Shown piece by piece: positions 1-7,691 of a stretch of 64,000 bases of DNA. A program made the translations under genes and the position numbers. Source of the DNA: Paenibacillus sp. 1011MAR3C5 (lineage in GTDB: Bacteria > Bacillota > Bacilli > Paenibacillales > Paenibacillaceae); NCBI RefSeq assembly GCF_003591485.1, contig NZ_QZCF01000012.1, positions 52,739 through 116,738 on the forward strand, given 5' to 3'. The notes beneath the pieces were generated by a model. The model was not told where the DNA came from, ran no database searches, and saw nothing but the letters and a program-made list of their open reading frames with translations. Position 1 is the stretch's first letter, and each line of letters starts with the position of its first letter.

Positions 1-72
1 AGACCAGATTCAGAAAACAATCCGTATTATTTAACAATACTTTTAAAGTCAATTGTCGTTAAAAACAAGTAG
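1..72 (+). CDS. possible C-terminal end of a gene cut by the window edge
   Basis: The first frame is open from base 1 to a TAG at 70-72 and encodes 23 residues ending KSIVVKNK. The third frame is also open for most of this stretch, so the reading is not secure. If real, it would be the tail of a toxin or immunity gene upstream of the Rhs-type remnants. No function can be assigned. Confidence 0.25.
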   Translation, partial: RPDSENNPYYLTILLKSIVVKNK

Positions 73-158
73 TATTGGCATGAAGGTCGTAATGGTCCAA
101 TTTGAAAGTCTCTATTTAAATCTGTTGATATGAAATATACTTATGAGGAGGGAAAGGG

Positions 159-800
159 ATGAAATGTTTGGCAGAAGTCGTACTCTATCCTGAACTTCTT
201 GGCTCTAATGGACATATGCAAGAAGTTCAGTTGTATATCAAGTTTATTGAAAACAAGTCTGTGGAACTAACCCTTGTAACGGAAACAAATACCTATAATA
301 AAACTTCTTTTAGTTATATCGATTGTTTGCTTCAGATAATGCTGCAAATTTCAACTGATGTACAATTGAATTTTAATAATAAGGTCCGTATTCAGCAAGA
401 AAATCGGAATAGTATTCAAACAATAGTAGAAATAATTTCTGTTGTATATGATCATTCTGATGAAGAATATTATTTGAAATTCCACCTCTCTACTAGGGCT
501 CCTAGTGGAAAAACAATTTGTGAATCATCTGGCCAAGAGGATTTTACTATTCCTTTGCAGTTATTGAAGAATCAAATGAAAGCAGAGTATAACATTTGTG
601 CATTCTGTGAAAATGCTGATTTTATGTCAACAGGAAATGAAGATTTGAGGTACGGATGGTACTGTTTAAGAGAACTCTCCGAACGAGAAAAAGATATTCC
701 TTGGTTCAAAAGAGTGGAAGAGTTTCATAATGCAATTCCGTATGTAAATGCGTTTCATTGGTGCCCTCAATTTAAAAGAAGCGATAGAAGTTTCATTTAA
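159..800 (+). CDS. hypothetical protein, candidate immunity protein of the Rhs-type region
   Basis: A 213-residue soluble protein with a strong ribosome site (GAGGAGGGAAAGGG) just before the ATG. The C-terminal third carries Cys and His residues that could bind a metal: CAFC near residue 147, then GWYC near 168 and HWC near 202, with the phrase GNEDLRYGW between them. Proteins with this kind of Cys-rich tail are common as immunity partners beside Rhs or WapA-type toxins. The next recognisable feature is a hairpin and Rhs-core remnant, which fits a displaced toxin-immunity cassette. The role is inferred from context only, because I do not recognise the family by sequence. It could equally be an unrelated orphan gene. 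Confidence 0.6.
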   Translation: MKCLAEVVLYPELLGSNGHMQEVQLYIKFIENKSVELTLVTETNTYNKTSFSYIDCLLQIMLQISTDVQLNFNNKVRIQQENRNSIQTIVEIISVVYDHSDEEYYLKFHLSTRAPSGKTICESSGQEDFTIPLQLLKNQMKAEYNICAFCENADFMSTGNEDLRYGWYCLRELSEREKDIPWFKRVEEFHNAIPYVNAFHWCPQFKRSDRSFI

Positions 801-898
801 AAAGCAACACGCTGTTTAAATAGTTGCTGGGAACTTAGTCGGAATTGGAAAAAGACCCTACGCGTTCTCTAAGTGAGTAATAAATTGTTCGAGTCACA

Positions 899-1075
899 GG
901 CGAGTATGAACTGTACCCCACCTGTTAGATGATGTCTAACAGGTGGGGTACAGTTCATTTTTTTGCAAGTGGCTTTCTTTATTATCACGGGAATGGGTTT
1001 GTGAGGGGATAGAGCTTTTGAAATACAGTTTGCATAGGAATCGTAATAGTATTTATGACGTTCTTACTGTAATAT
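899..1075 (+). repeat. repeat unit copy 1: hairpin plus Rhs-core remnant
   Basis: This copy runs from GAGTATGAACTG through the hairpin, a TGGCTTTC stretch and then AATAGTATTTATG near 1046-1058. The last part matches the codons for NSIYN in the Rhs core at 2091-2105. Copy 2 lies at 1990-2114. The order of parts is the same in both, which indicates an ancient duplication of the Rhs 3' region. Confidence 0.5.
906..967 (+). terminator. 24-bp perfect hairpin followed by a T run
   Basis: Bases 906-929 pair perfectly with 935-958 around a 5-base loop, and seven Ts follow. This has the form of an intrinsic terminator. The stem sequence (TGAACTGTACCCCACCTG) also resembles an insertion-sequence end, so a two-ended IS remnant is possible. 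A diverged copy lies at 1998-2049. Confidence 0.6.
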
Positions 1076-1333
1076 CGATGTAAATCGTTTCAAAAAATTA
1101 CATCTTGATATGGTGGGCATATCGAAGAAACACCTGGCATGGAATCTCTAATCATTCATACATGCATAGTAATATAAAAATCTGGAGGAAATATATTGAA
1201 CCTGCGTTAGGTATATACTCTAAGGGCTCGAAGGGTTCATTTTAAATTGAGCTTATGTATTTACTGCAATAATCGGTATAGTTTTATTAAGCAAGAATAA
1301 CTCAATATAACTTATTATCCCGGGAGGGAGACT

Positions 1334-1960
1334 GTGCAGAACCTCAAAAAAGGAATGTTCATATTTTCTACATTAACAATTGGAGCATCTATAATTTGGT
1401 TTTTGCTTGGAACCACTGCTAATTTTCAACGGGGAATAGATTTAGTCACAACAATTAAGTTTATTGTGATTTGGGTTCCAGCTATTTTATAGTTCGTTGT
1501 TCCATTACTAATCATAAAAAGTCGAAAGAGAACGGCATTTCAAATTCTAATATGGCCGCTAGTGATTGTACATTTTTTTCTAGCCATACAATTATATAAA
1601 TCTGTAGAGATTGAAGGCTGGTTAATAAATGCAGTGTCAAGCGAACCTGTTAAAACAACATCAGATGGTCTGTTAGATTATCGTCTAGAGTTAATAAACC
1701 TGTATCAAAAAAATAGTCATGTTCGGCTTTTCATCCATGATAACCGTACGGGACAAGATTTCTATATACCAATAGATGCTAAAGCAAGCGAAGTCCAAAG
1801 AAATTGGGTTGGTGAAGGAGAGATATGGATATGGTCTTCATTGTCAGGCATAACTGACAATAATTATCGTCAATTGAGTGTTTGGCGCATGGAACCTTTG
1901 CCCCAACTAGAGTTCCTAATAGATATTGAAGATGCAAACTCAACCCGTTTAACACAATAA
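1334..1960 (+). pseudogene. membrane protein gene interrupted by one in-frame amber codon
   Basis: A single frame runs from GTG 1334 (ribosome site GGGAGGGAG) to TAA 1958-1960, broken only by TAG at 1490-1492. The first part encodes two hydrophobic helices, and the amber codon falls inside the second, in the context WVPAIL-stop-FVVPLLII, where a Trp (TGG) or Gln codon would fit. The frame continues into a third hydrophobic segment and a soluble tail of about 100 residues containing the phrase IWIWSSLSG. The full product would be about 208 residues. It sits between two Rhs remnants and may be a former immunity protein. The downstream half (GTG 1562) could be expressed alone, but no good ribosome site precedes it. 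Confidence 0.6.
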
Positions 1961-1989
1961 ATTTGGATATAACTGTTATAAAAACCACT

Positions 1990-2114
1990 TGTGAGTATGA
2001 ACTGAATTCCACTTGTTTAGATGGTATCTAACGAAAGGGGTGCGGTTCAGAACTCTATGTGGTTTTCCTAATTATATTTAAAAAATCAGTAATAGTATTT
2101 ATAACGGTCTTAAT
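1990..2114 (+). repeat. repeat unit copy 2: degenerate hairpin plus start of Rhs core
   Basis: This is a diverged copy of 899-1075. Here GAGTATGAACTG opens an imperfect hairpin (1998-2049), followed by TGGTTTTC and AATAGTATTTATAACGG, which runs directly into the open Rhs core frame. The stem has many mismatches, so it is unlikely to terminate transcription well. Confidence 0.5.
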
Positions 2115-2126
2115 GGTGACGGTCAG

Positions 2127-3164
2127 TTGTGGGAACGAGGTGAAGGGGGCAAGACAACCCGTTATTATTGGGATGGTGACCCAGTTATAGCGGAAGCTAT
2201 AGTCACTAATGGCACAGCTAAGTTCCACGCTCGTTACATCAGAGGCAACGGACTGGAAGCGAGAGAAGATGGTCAAGGAAAAGCTTATTACCTAAAGAAT
2301 GGTCATGGTGATGTTATTGAGTTACGGGATTCATCAGGAACCCTGAGGCTGAATCAGTATGACTATGATATCTTTGGCAATATGACGGTTCAGAATGAGC
2401 TCATTCCTCAGCCTTTTAAATATTCGGGTGAAATGACAGACTCAACAACTGAGCTGCAATATCTTCGAGCTAGATGGTACGACCCGTCTATTGGAAGGTT
2501 TGTAGGGGAGGATACGTATGACGGGCAGATTGATAATCCGCTGACATTAAATCTTTATACATATGTTGGTAATAACCCTCTCATATATGTAGATCCTTCA
2601 GGGCATTTCTGGGAAACAATCGCAGATGTTATAAGTATAGGATGGAGTGCAGTTGAGTTTTGGAATAAACCAAGTTGGAGCAATGCAGGATTTTTAGCCT
2701 GGGATATTGCTGCTGCTATTGTACCTTTTGCTCCAGGTTCGTATGTAGTAAAAGTAGGAAAGTTGACTTTCAGAAGTGGTGAAGAAGCTACTTCGTATTA
2801 TAATAAACTTAAGAAGACACAAAATCTGACATGGGATGCTCATGGGAACAAACACACACTGAATAAGAAGGTGAAGTGGGATAAGAAAACTATAAAAGCA
2901 ACAAAATCCGGTAATGCAAAATATAAGTCAGGTATAGATAATGAAATGTTAGAACGTATAGGTTGGGATCAAGGGACAATTGTTAAAAATGAGGAGGGAC
3001 AAATGTGGAAAATAATGAAGTTTGATGACGTGGTTGGGGCTCATTTAGGAAAGGAAACAAAATATGTCGTTGTAAAAATGAGTAAAAATGGCAATGCAAC
3101 TCCAGTTATACATGGCCATCCTATAAATGAATCAGAAGCATTGCAATATTTAAAAAATGCGTAA
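2127..3164 (+). CDS. truncated Rhs-repeat core with C-terminal toxin domain
   Basis: The open frame begins at 2082, right after an in-frame TAA (2079-2081), and encodes the end of an Rhs shell: YD-type repeats (YYWDGDPVI, YYLKNGHGDV), the core signature YLRARWYDPSIGRF near residues 108-121, and the closing NPLIYVDPSGH near 149-159. A hydrophobic stretch (AGFLAWDIAAAIVPFAP) and then a variable toxin tail of about 150 residues follow. The tail ends GKETKYVVVKMSKNGN...HGHPINESEAL, in the style of small nuclease toxins. No signal peptide, N-terminal shell or convincing start codon is present; the TTG at 2127 is only the first possible start. It is therefore an orphan Rhs C-terminal cassette, probably not secreted, kept or left behind after recombination. 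Confidence 0.75.
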   Translation: MWERGEGGKTTRYYWDGDPVIAEAIVTNGTAKFHARYIRGNGLEAREDGQGKAYYLKNGHGDVIELRDSSGTLRLNQYDYDIFGNMTVQNELIPQPFKYSGEMTDSTTELQYLRARWYDPSIGRFVGEDTYDGQIDNPLTLNLYTYVGNNPLIYVDPSGHFWETIADVISIGWSAVEFWNKPSWSNAGFLAWDIAAAIVPFAPGSYVVKVGKLTFRSGEEATSYYNKLKKTQNLTWDAHGNKHTLNKKVKWDKKTIKATKSGNAKYKSGIDNEMLERIGWDQGTIVKNEEGQMWKIMKFDDVVGAHLGKETKYVVVKMSKNGNATPVIHGHPINESEALQYLKNA

Positions 3165-3183
3165 AAGGAGGGGAGCATAATTA

Positions 3184-3468
3184 ATGTTTGATGACATTGA
3201 TTTCTCACCTGGAATTGTTGCCTATAATGGAACGAAATTCTTGGATCAAGAAGACATCTTTCAAGTCAGATATAATGATGATATTAATATTATTATTGAT
3301 GTTGGCTGGTATAGAAGGCATTTTAAGGTGGTTGTAATTAAAGATTATGATTGGGAGAAGCCATTGATCGAAAAACGATGTGTAGAGTCGGATAAATTAC
3401 ATGCGTTAGTTCAGGAATGCTCTGAGTACGTAAAAAAATACTTAGGTAATGTAAAAAAGAGTGATTGA
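3184..3468 (+). CDS. probable immunity protein for the preceding Rhs toxin
   Basis: A small acidic 94-residue protein whose ATG lies 20 bases after the Rhs stop codon, with a strong ribosome site (AAAGGAGGGGAG). It has no signal peptide or membrane helix. Placement directly downstream of a variable Rhs toxin tail, with similar size and charge to known cognate immunity proteins, is the only evidence for its role. The family itself is not recognised. Confidence 0.7.
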   Translation: MFDDIDFSPGIVAYNGTKFLDQEDIFQVRYNDDINIIIDVGWYRRHFKVVVIKDYDWEKPLIEKRCVESDKLHALVQECSEYVKKYLGNVKKSD

Positions 3469-3496
3469 AGAAGCGTTAGGGTAACTAAATTAATAA

Positions 3497-3537
3497 TAGG
3501 CCACATAGGAGCAATATGTTCTGTGTGGCCCTTTTTG
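3497..3537 (+). terminator. intrinsic terminator after the toxin-immunity pair
   Basis: GGCCACA (3499-3505) pairs with TGTGGCC (3524-3530), followed by CTTTTTG. It separates the Rhs region from the sigma factor gene. Confidence 0.75.
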
Positions 3538-3643
3538 TGTTCTAATTGGTTTTTTCCTTACTTCACGAATATTTTCATATGAGCAAACTTTCTCCGAACT
3601 TGCCGGGTAATACTTATAGAACAGCAAGAAAGAGGTGAATGAG

Positions 3644-4168
3644 GTGGAGCTTGATACGATCAGCCGGATTGTTCAGGGTGACAGGGAGGCGTTCCGCAGT
3701 CTGTATGACGAGTACTTCGATTATGCGATGAGGACGGCCGCACTGGTGGCGAAGAATCGGGAGTGGGCGAAGGATGCGGTGCAGGAGACTTTTCTCCGTG
3801 TATACCGGAACATCTGGCAATATGATAAAGCAAAGCCGTTCAAGCCGTGGTTCTACAGCATTTTGCTTCGCGAGTGCTACCGGGTAATGGAGCGGGAGAA
3901 GAAGGTTGTGCCGATGGGTGAACAGTTGGAGCGAGTGGCGGTGGATGCGAACATACCGGATGGCAAGGTCGATCTGTACGATGCTCTCCAATCGCTCCAA
4001 GATATGTACCGGATACCGCTCATCTTGAAATACCTTCATAACTACAGCGAGCGGGAAATCGCCGACATTATGGAGCTTAACGTCAATACACTGAAGTCGC
4101 GCCTCCTCAAGGGGCGGGAGCAAATGAGAGACCGATTGGGAGGGGAGCCATATGGATCAAAAGCTTAA
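3644..4168 (+). CDS. RNA polymerase sigma factor, ECF subfamily (SigX/SigW-like)
   Basis: About 174 residues, the usual size of an ECF sigma factor. Region 2 includes FDYAMRTAALVAKNREWAKDAVQETFLRVYRNIWQ, with the DAVQETFLRVY helix that melts the -10 element. Region 4 carries the helix-turn-helix YSEREIADIMELNVNTLKSRLLKGRE. I place the start at GTG 3644, which lies 6 bases after AGAGGTG; the in-frame GTG at 3635 would overlap that ribosome site. The next gene overlaps by 17 bases and encodes a membrane protein with an anti-sigma layout, so the pair probably forms an envelope-stress switch. I see no confident autoregulatory promoter. Confidence 0.88.
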   Translation: MELDTISRIVQGDREAFRSLYDEYFDYAMRTAALVAKNREWAKDAVQETFLRVYRNIWQYDKAKPFKPWFYSILLRECYRVMEREKKVVPMGEQLERVAVDANIPDGKVDLYDALQSLQDMYRIPLILKYLHNYSEREIADIMELNVNTLKSRLLKGREQMRDRLGGEPYGSKA

Positions 4169-4937
4169 GCAGCGCCTAGAGGAAGAATCGACTTATTCTT
4201 CCCATCTGAAGGAAGAGATGTGGGCGCAGATCGAGTCGCAACTGGAGAACGGCTCTCCGTTGCCGGCAAATTCAATAGAGGGGCAATTGAACAACACAGA
4301 ACAGCCACATGGGAAAGGGAGAAAACGGACGATGAGCATTATCAAAGCAACTACAGGACTTGCAGCAGCGGTCATAGCTGTTACAGCATTTTTGGCTTTG
4401 CCGCCAGGAGAGGCGTTCATGAAAAGCGTGCAGAACTGGTTTGCGCCGGAGAAAAAAATCGAGGTTGAGGTCGAAGGGAACAAGGAAGAGACGAACGGAC
4501 AGGTGCATGTAAATGAAGAAAGCCGCTACGCCATCTATTATGACAAGGAGCGCTACAAGCTCGTTCAGCAAGACGGAAAAGACGTCATCACGACTATTGA
4601 CCCGTTGCCGGAGCCGTACCCGCAAGTATCGCTGACGATTGAACAGAATGTTGATGCATTGCCTGAGAAGCTGGCTGCGGAGATCGCAGGCAAGCTGGCC
4701 GACCAGTTTACAGAGGTGCGCGATATCGAGAAAGTGAGCGAGCCTGTAAGAGGTTATCGAATTCACGCGATTAACGGTCATGATCGTCTGAGTGAAATCA
4801 TCACGGTATACGTCACAAGTAATGAGCGGCAAGGTAGCTTCATCCTGACGATGAACTATTTCCTGGAGGCGGCTGAAGGCCATGGGGCGAGATTTACGCA
4901 GACGCTGGAGCAGTTCAAGGTATTGGCAGAGGAGTAA
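4152..4937 (+). CDS. membrane anti-sigma factor paired with the ECF sigma factor
   Basis: 261 residues. The N-terminal 75 residues are charged and cytoplasmic, one membrane helix follows (ATTGLAAAVIAVTAFLALPP near residues 69-88), and about 170 residues lie outside the membrane. The extracellular part resembles DUF4367-type sensor domains. The ATG overlaps the sigma gene by 17 bases behind GGGAGGGGAG, so the two are translationally coupled. By analogy with RsiX/RsiW partners, the N-terminus would hold the sigma factor at the membrane. No zinc HxxxCxxC anti-sigma motif is visible, so this is not the classic ZAS type. Confidence 0.78.
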   Translation: MDQKLKQRLEEESTYSSHLKEEMWAQIESQLENGSPLPANSIEGQLNNTEQPHGKGRKRTMSIIKATTGLAAAVIAVTAFLALPPGEAFMKSVQNWFAPEKKIEVEVEGNKEETNGQVHVNEESRYAIYYDKERYKLVQQDGKDVITTIDPLPEPYPQVSLTIEQNVDALPEKLAAEIAGKLADQFTEVRDIEKVSEPVRGYRIHAINGHDRLSEIITVYVTSNERQGSFILTMNYFLEAAEGHGARFTQTLEQFKVLAEE

Positions 4938-5054
4938 CTCGGGCAGCTAGTTTATATAGTTTCTCATAATACCATAAGGCTACTTTTACTGAGACACGAC
5001 ATACCTTGAACAACTATGCCAAGTTTTATGATTTCACTATATACAAATATAAGA

Positions 5055-5101
5055 AATCGGCCTTAGTCCAATTGTGTTTAGGACTAAGGCCGATTGTTTT
5101 T
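5055..5101. terminator. bidirectional terminator between convergent genes
   Basis: A 15-bp perfect stem (AATCGGCCTTAGTCC at 5055-5069 with its complement at 5081-5095) and an 11-base loop, followed by GTTTTTATG on the + strand. It lies between the anti-sigma gene (+) and the XRE regulator (-). Confidence 0.8.
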
Positions 5102-5128
5102 ATGTGTAAATCAAAGGTATATGCTACT

Positions 5129-5353
5129 TTAACTATTTGAATCCTCATCATCTTCAACAGAAACAATTAGCTGATCAACGGTAATATCTAACGCCGTACA
5201 TATTTGTTCTAACGTACGGATATAGACTCTGTCTACGGAATCTGAACAGAGATGACTAATGGTTGCGGGACGCATATTCATTTTAAGGGAGAGTTGACGT
5301 TGACTAATACCTCGCTCTTCAAGGATCTCTTTTAAGCGGATTTTGATTTTCAA
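5129..5353 (-). CDS. small XRE-family transcriptional regulator
   Basis: About 74 residues, nearly all one helix-turn-helix domain: ILEERGISQRQLSLKMNMRPATISHLC, then RTLEQICTALDITVDQLI. The C-terminal tail is acidic (VEDDEDSNS). I chose the TTG start at 5353 because GGAGGAATTATA precedes it; the longer frame from 5434 would cover the operator-like repeats. The size and layout match Cro/C-protein-type autoregulators of phage or restriction-modification modules, but no such partner lies nearby. Its upstream region has five AGTAAT-type repeats that are likely binding sites. Confidence 0.85.
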   Translation of the reverse strand: MKIKIRLKEILEERGISQRQLSLKMNMRPATISHLCSDSVDRVYIRTLEQICTALDITVDQLIVSVEDDEDSNS

Positions 5354-5377
5354 TATAATTCCTCCACCAACGAAAAG

Positions 5378-5497
5378 ATTACTTTTAACAGTAGCATCTG
5401 AAAGTAATATATCATAAGCGTTAAAGAATATCATTGAAACTTACGCTTAAAAGTAATACAATAATTTACATACTCTAAAGAGTAATACTCATAAAGG
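5378..5497. promoter_or_regulatory. operator-like AGTAAT repeats upstream of the XRE gene
   Basis: An inverted pair ATTACTTTTA (5378-5387) and TAAAAGTAAT (5448-5457), a further AAAGTAAT at 5401-5408, overlapping palindromes ACTCTAAAGAGT (5472-5483) and GAGTAATACTC (5480-5490), and AGGTAAT near 5494. This AT-rich divergent interval is a likely autoregulatory operator. That the XRE protein binds it is inferred. Confidence 0.5.
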
Positions 5498-5538
5498 TAA
5501 TTTCAATATGTGCTATCTTGTTCAGAGGAGGAATTTAT

Positions 5539-5697
5539 GTGAGAGAAGTTCTAAAGGATAGGGCATCGTTATGCAGACAAGCTAATGACAAGCATTCATT
5601 TTCATACCATGAGGGTAAAAAAATTGATTTTATGGAGCAAGGATGGCGCTATCATCATAAGGTTTTGATAGCTGCTTTGCTCCCTAAATTCAACTAA
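5539..5697 (+). CDS. small hypothetical protein, 52 residues
   Basis: GTG at 5539 follows a strong ribosome site (GAGGAGGAATTTAT) and the frame runs to TAA 5695-5697. The product starts MREVLKDRASLCRQ and ends LIAALLPKFN, with no membrane helix or known motif. It is divergent from the XRE gene across the repeat-rich operator region, so it may be that regulator's target. An ATG one base before the GTG reads straight into TGA and is not usable. The good ribosome site is the main evidence. Confidence 0.45.
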   Translation: MREVLKDRASLCRQANDKHSFSYHEGKKIDFMEQGWRYHHKVLIAALLPKFN

Positions 5698-5710
5698 ATC
5701 GGTGGCGCCC

Positions 5711-5962
5711 ATGACCAAACCAATGGACACCTACAATCACTACGTTGAGCAGGAGGATACGTTCTATCAGCAGCTGGAAACGCTGGAGCAATGCCAGGTT
5801 GCGGTGTTTGACCATATCTTCCGTTATGGTGAGCGCTTCAACAAAGCCATGGCCTGGGAAGTGCTGCGGAGCGTTCATCAGCTGGAAGTAAGCGTACGCC
5901 TGGAGCTGCTGCAATTACGGCTGGACAAGGCATTCCTGGCCTATGACATGAAACATAGCTAA
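5711..5962 (+). CDS. small helical hypothetical protein
   Basis: About 83 residues from ATG 5711, or 86 from GTG 5702. The protein is predicted to be mostly helical and amphipathic (for example LETLEQCQVAVFDHIFRYGERF). It has no signal peptide, membrane segment or known motif. Codon use is GC-rich, like the core genes downstream rather than the AT-rich region upstream. The ribosome site is weak, so the start is uncertain. Confidence 0.55.
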   Translation: MTKPMDTYNHYVEQEDTFYQQLETLEQCQVAVFDHIFRYGERFNKAMAWEVLRSVHQLEVSVRLELLQLRLDKAFLAYDMKHS

Positions 5963-5999
5963 CCGCAATAATGGAACCGCCGCAGCTCTTACTCCCATC

Positions 6000-6046
6000 A
6001 AAAAAGGCTACCCCAACAGGCCCATGACCCCGCTAGAATAGCCTAC
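6000..6046 (-). terminator. intrinsic terminator for the DJ-1/PfpI gene
   Basis: On the minus strand AGGCTA (6044-6039) pairs with TAGCCT (6010-6005), extended by other G-C pairs and followed by a run of Ts (6004-5999). It lies just past the stop codon of the minus-strand gene. Confidence 0.6.
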
Positions 6047-6050
6047 CTTC

Positions 6051-6650
6051 TTATAGCACTAATGTCTCATCTTCTTGACGTACAGCCTGCTCCTCCCGAA
6101 CAAGGCGGATGAACTCTCTCATGAAGCCCGGCAGGTCCGGCCAGGCATGGCCGCTGACCAGCTTACGGTCGGCATGCAGCGTGTCCGTCGTGTATGTGGC
6201 GCCCAGGCGCTCAACATCCGGCTTCACGGCGTTGTAGCACGTCATTGTGCGGCCTTCGAAGTAGCTCGTATCCTTCAGAGCCATGAACACCAGCGCGCCG
6301 TGGCAGATGACACCGATCGGCTTATCCTCATTCAGGAAATGCTCGACGATGCGCGGCAGCTCAGGATGGTTGCGTATATATTCCGGGGCGCGGCCGCCGG
6401 GAATGACAAGTGCGATATATTCCGACGGATCGATATCCGCGAAGGAAGCATGAGACGGCAGCAGATGGGCAGGCTTCTCCGTGTAAGTCTCCCAGCCCTC
6501 GATAAAGTCGTGAACGACGGTATTCAGCACTTTTTTCTCTGGGGATGCAATGACGGCATCATAACCTTCCTCTAATAGGCGGTAATAGGGATAAAAGATT
6601 TCCAAAACCTCTGTTCCGTCACCCGTAATCAGCAGAACCTTGTTCGACAT
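6051..6650 (-). CDS. DJ-1/PfpI family protein
   Basis: 199 residues with the flavodoxin-like DJ-1/PfpI fold signatures: the N-terminal KVLLITGDGTEVLE with the family's acidic residue, ALVIPGGRAPEYIR near residue 81, and the nucleophile elbow VICHGALVFMAL with Cys near residue 116. The closing VSGHAWPDLPGFMREFI is typical of the PfpI/YraA stress-protein branch. Members act as glyoxalases, deglycases or proteases, and the substrate here is unknown. It is transcribed alone on the minus strand with its own terminator, against the flow of nearly all other genes. The ribosome site is AAGGAG, read on the minus strand, just before the ATG. Confidence 0.9.
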   Translation of the reverse strand: MSNKVLLITGDGTEVLEIFYPYYRLLEEGYDAVIASPEKKVLNTVVHDFIEGWETYTEKPAHLLPSHASFADIDPSEYIALVIPGGRAPEYIRNHPELPRIVEHFLNEDKPIGVICHGALVFMALKDTSYFEGRTMTCYNAVKPDVERLGATYTTDTLHADRKLVSGHAWPDLPGFMREFIRLVREEQAVRQEDETLVL

Positions 6651-6953
6651 GCGCTCACTCCTTCAAGGAATTTTTTGGCATACACTCCTATTATCTATTG
6701 GTCATCCTGGTCTGTAAATCTATCCGAAGTCACCGTGTCCTTCTGCCCAATCCTAGTTCGAATGCTGTCGGATTCGGGCGATGGCAACGCAAAGAGGGAT
6801 GGGCTATACTAATATGAACTTACCTTTCAGCGGCAGAAAGCCGATAAATACGGGTAAGGATAAGGAAATGATAGGAAATAAGCGTTTATCTCTCTCAAAA
6901 AAGGCAAAGCTGATAGAAAAGGCTTTTGATCTTGCTAATACGGAGGGATAACG

Positions 6954-7691
6954 ATGATGAGGCAAATATTGCTAATAACGGATGGCTGCTCGAATGTGGG
7001 GCTTAGTCCTGTGGTGGCCGCGGCTCATGCTAAGTCGGAAGGCATTCATGTCAATGTGGTGGGTGTGCTCGACCATGGTGATGTAGGCGAGCTGGGAGCG
7101 GCAGAGATTGAAGAGATTGCGCGTGCCGGCGGGGGAATGAGCCGTATGGTCAATACGCGGCAATTATCGCAGACCGTCCAGATGATGACGAGGAAGACCG
7201 TCGTACAGACGATTCAGATCGCGGTGCAGAAGGAGCTGCAGCAGGTGCTGGGCAACGGCTCCATCGAAGCGCTGCCGCCGGAGAAGCGGGGCGAAGTGGT
7301 ACGCGTGATCGATGAGCTTGGCGAATCGTCAGGTCTCAGAGTGGCGCTGCTGATCGATGCCAGCGCGAGTATGAAGCCGAAGCTCGCCGCTGTGGAGGAA
7401 GCGATTCATGATTTGATGCTTAGCTTGCAGGCCAGACAGGGTAAGAGTGAAATAGCGGTGTTCCATTTCCCAGGCTCGCGTCATGGCGACGACTGCATTA
7501 TGGATTTGGCTTGGACCAGCCATCTAAGTGGCGTGCATTCGATATTTCCCAAGCTGCAGATGGGCGGGACAACGCCGACAGGACCTGCGATTATGCAGGC
7601 GGTCGATTATTACAGGCAAGGCGAAGCGGGGGACTACGGCCGCAGAGGCAGACATGAAACGGATGGGATGATGGGTGACTACGTCGTTTAA
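6954..7691 (+). CDS. yabS: VWA-domain protein (YabS-like)
   Basis: 245 residues with two von Willebrand A-like halves. The first starts MRQILLITDGCSN. The second has a MIDAS-like DASASM near residue 140 and a threonine in GGTTPTGPAI that would complete the metal site. It overlaps the start of the kinase gene by 17 bases and lies upstream of tilS and hpt, exactly as yabS-yabT-tilS-hpt do in B. subtilis, where the pair is expressed during sporulation. Its molecular job is not known. The start may be 6954 or 6957, both behind GGAGGGA. The spoIIE gene that normally precedes it is not present in this window. Confidence 0.82.
   Translation: MMRQILLITDGCSNVGLSPVVAAAHAKSEGIHVNVVGVLDHGDVGELGAAEIEEIARAGGGMSRMVNTRQLSQTVQMMTRKTVVQTIQIAVQKELQQVLGNGSIEALPPEKRGEVVRVIDELGESSGLRVALLIDASASMKPKLAAVEEAIHDLMLSLQARQGKSEIAVFHFPGSRHGDDCIMDLAWTSHLSGVHSIFPKLQMGGTTPTGPAIMQAVDYYRQGEAGDYGRRGRHETDGMMGDYVV

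Noticed and set aside
907..957. A second intact insertion sequence bounded by the 24-bp inverted repeat
   Set aside because: The two arms are only 5 bases apart, so no transposase can lie between them. It is a hairpin or at most a relic of IS ends.
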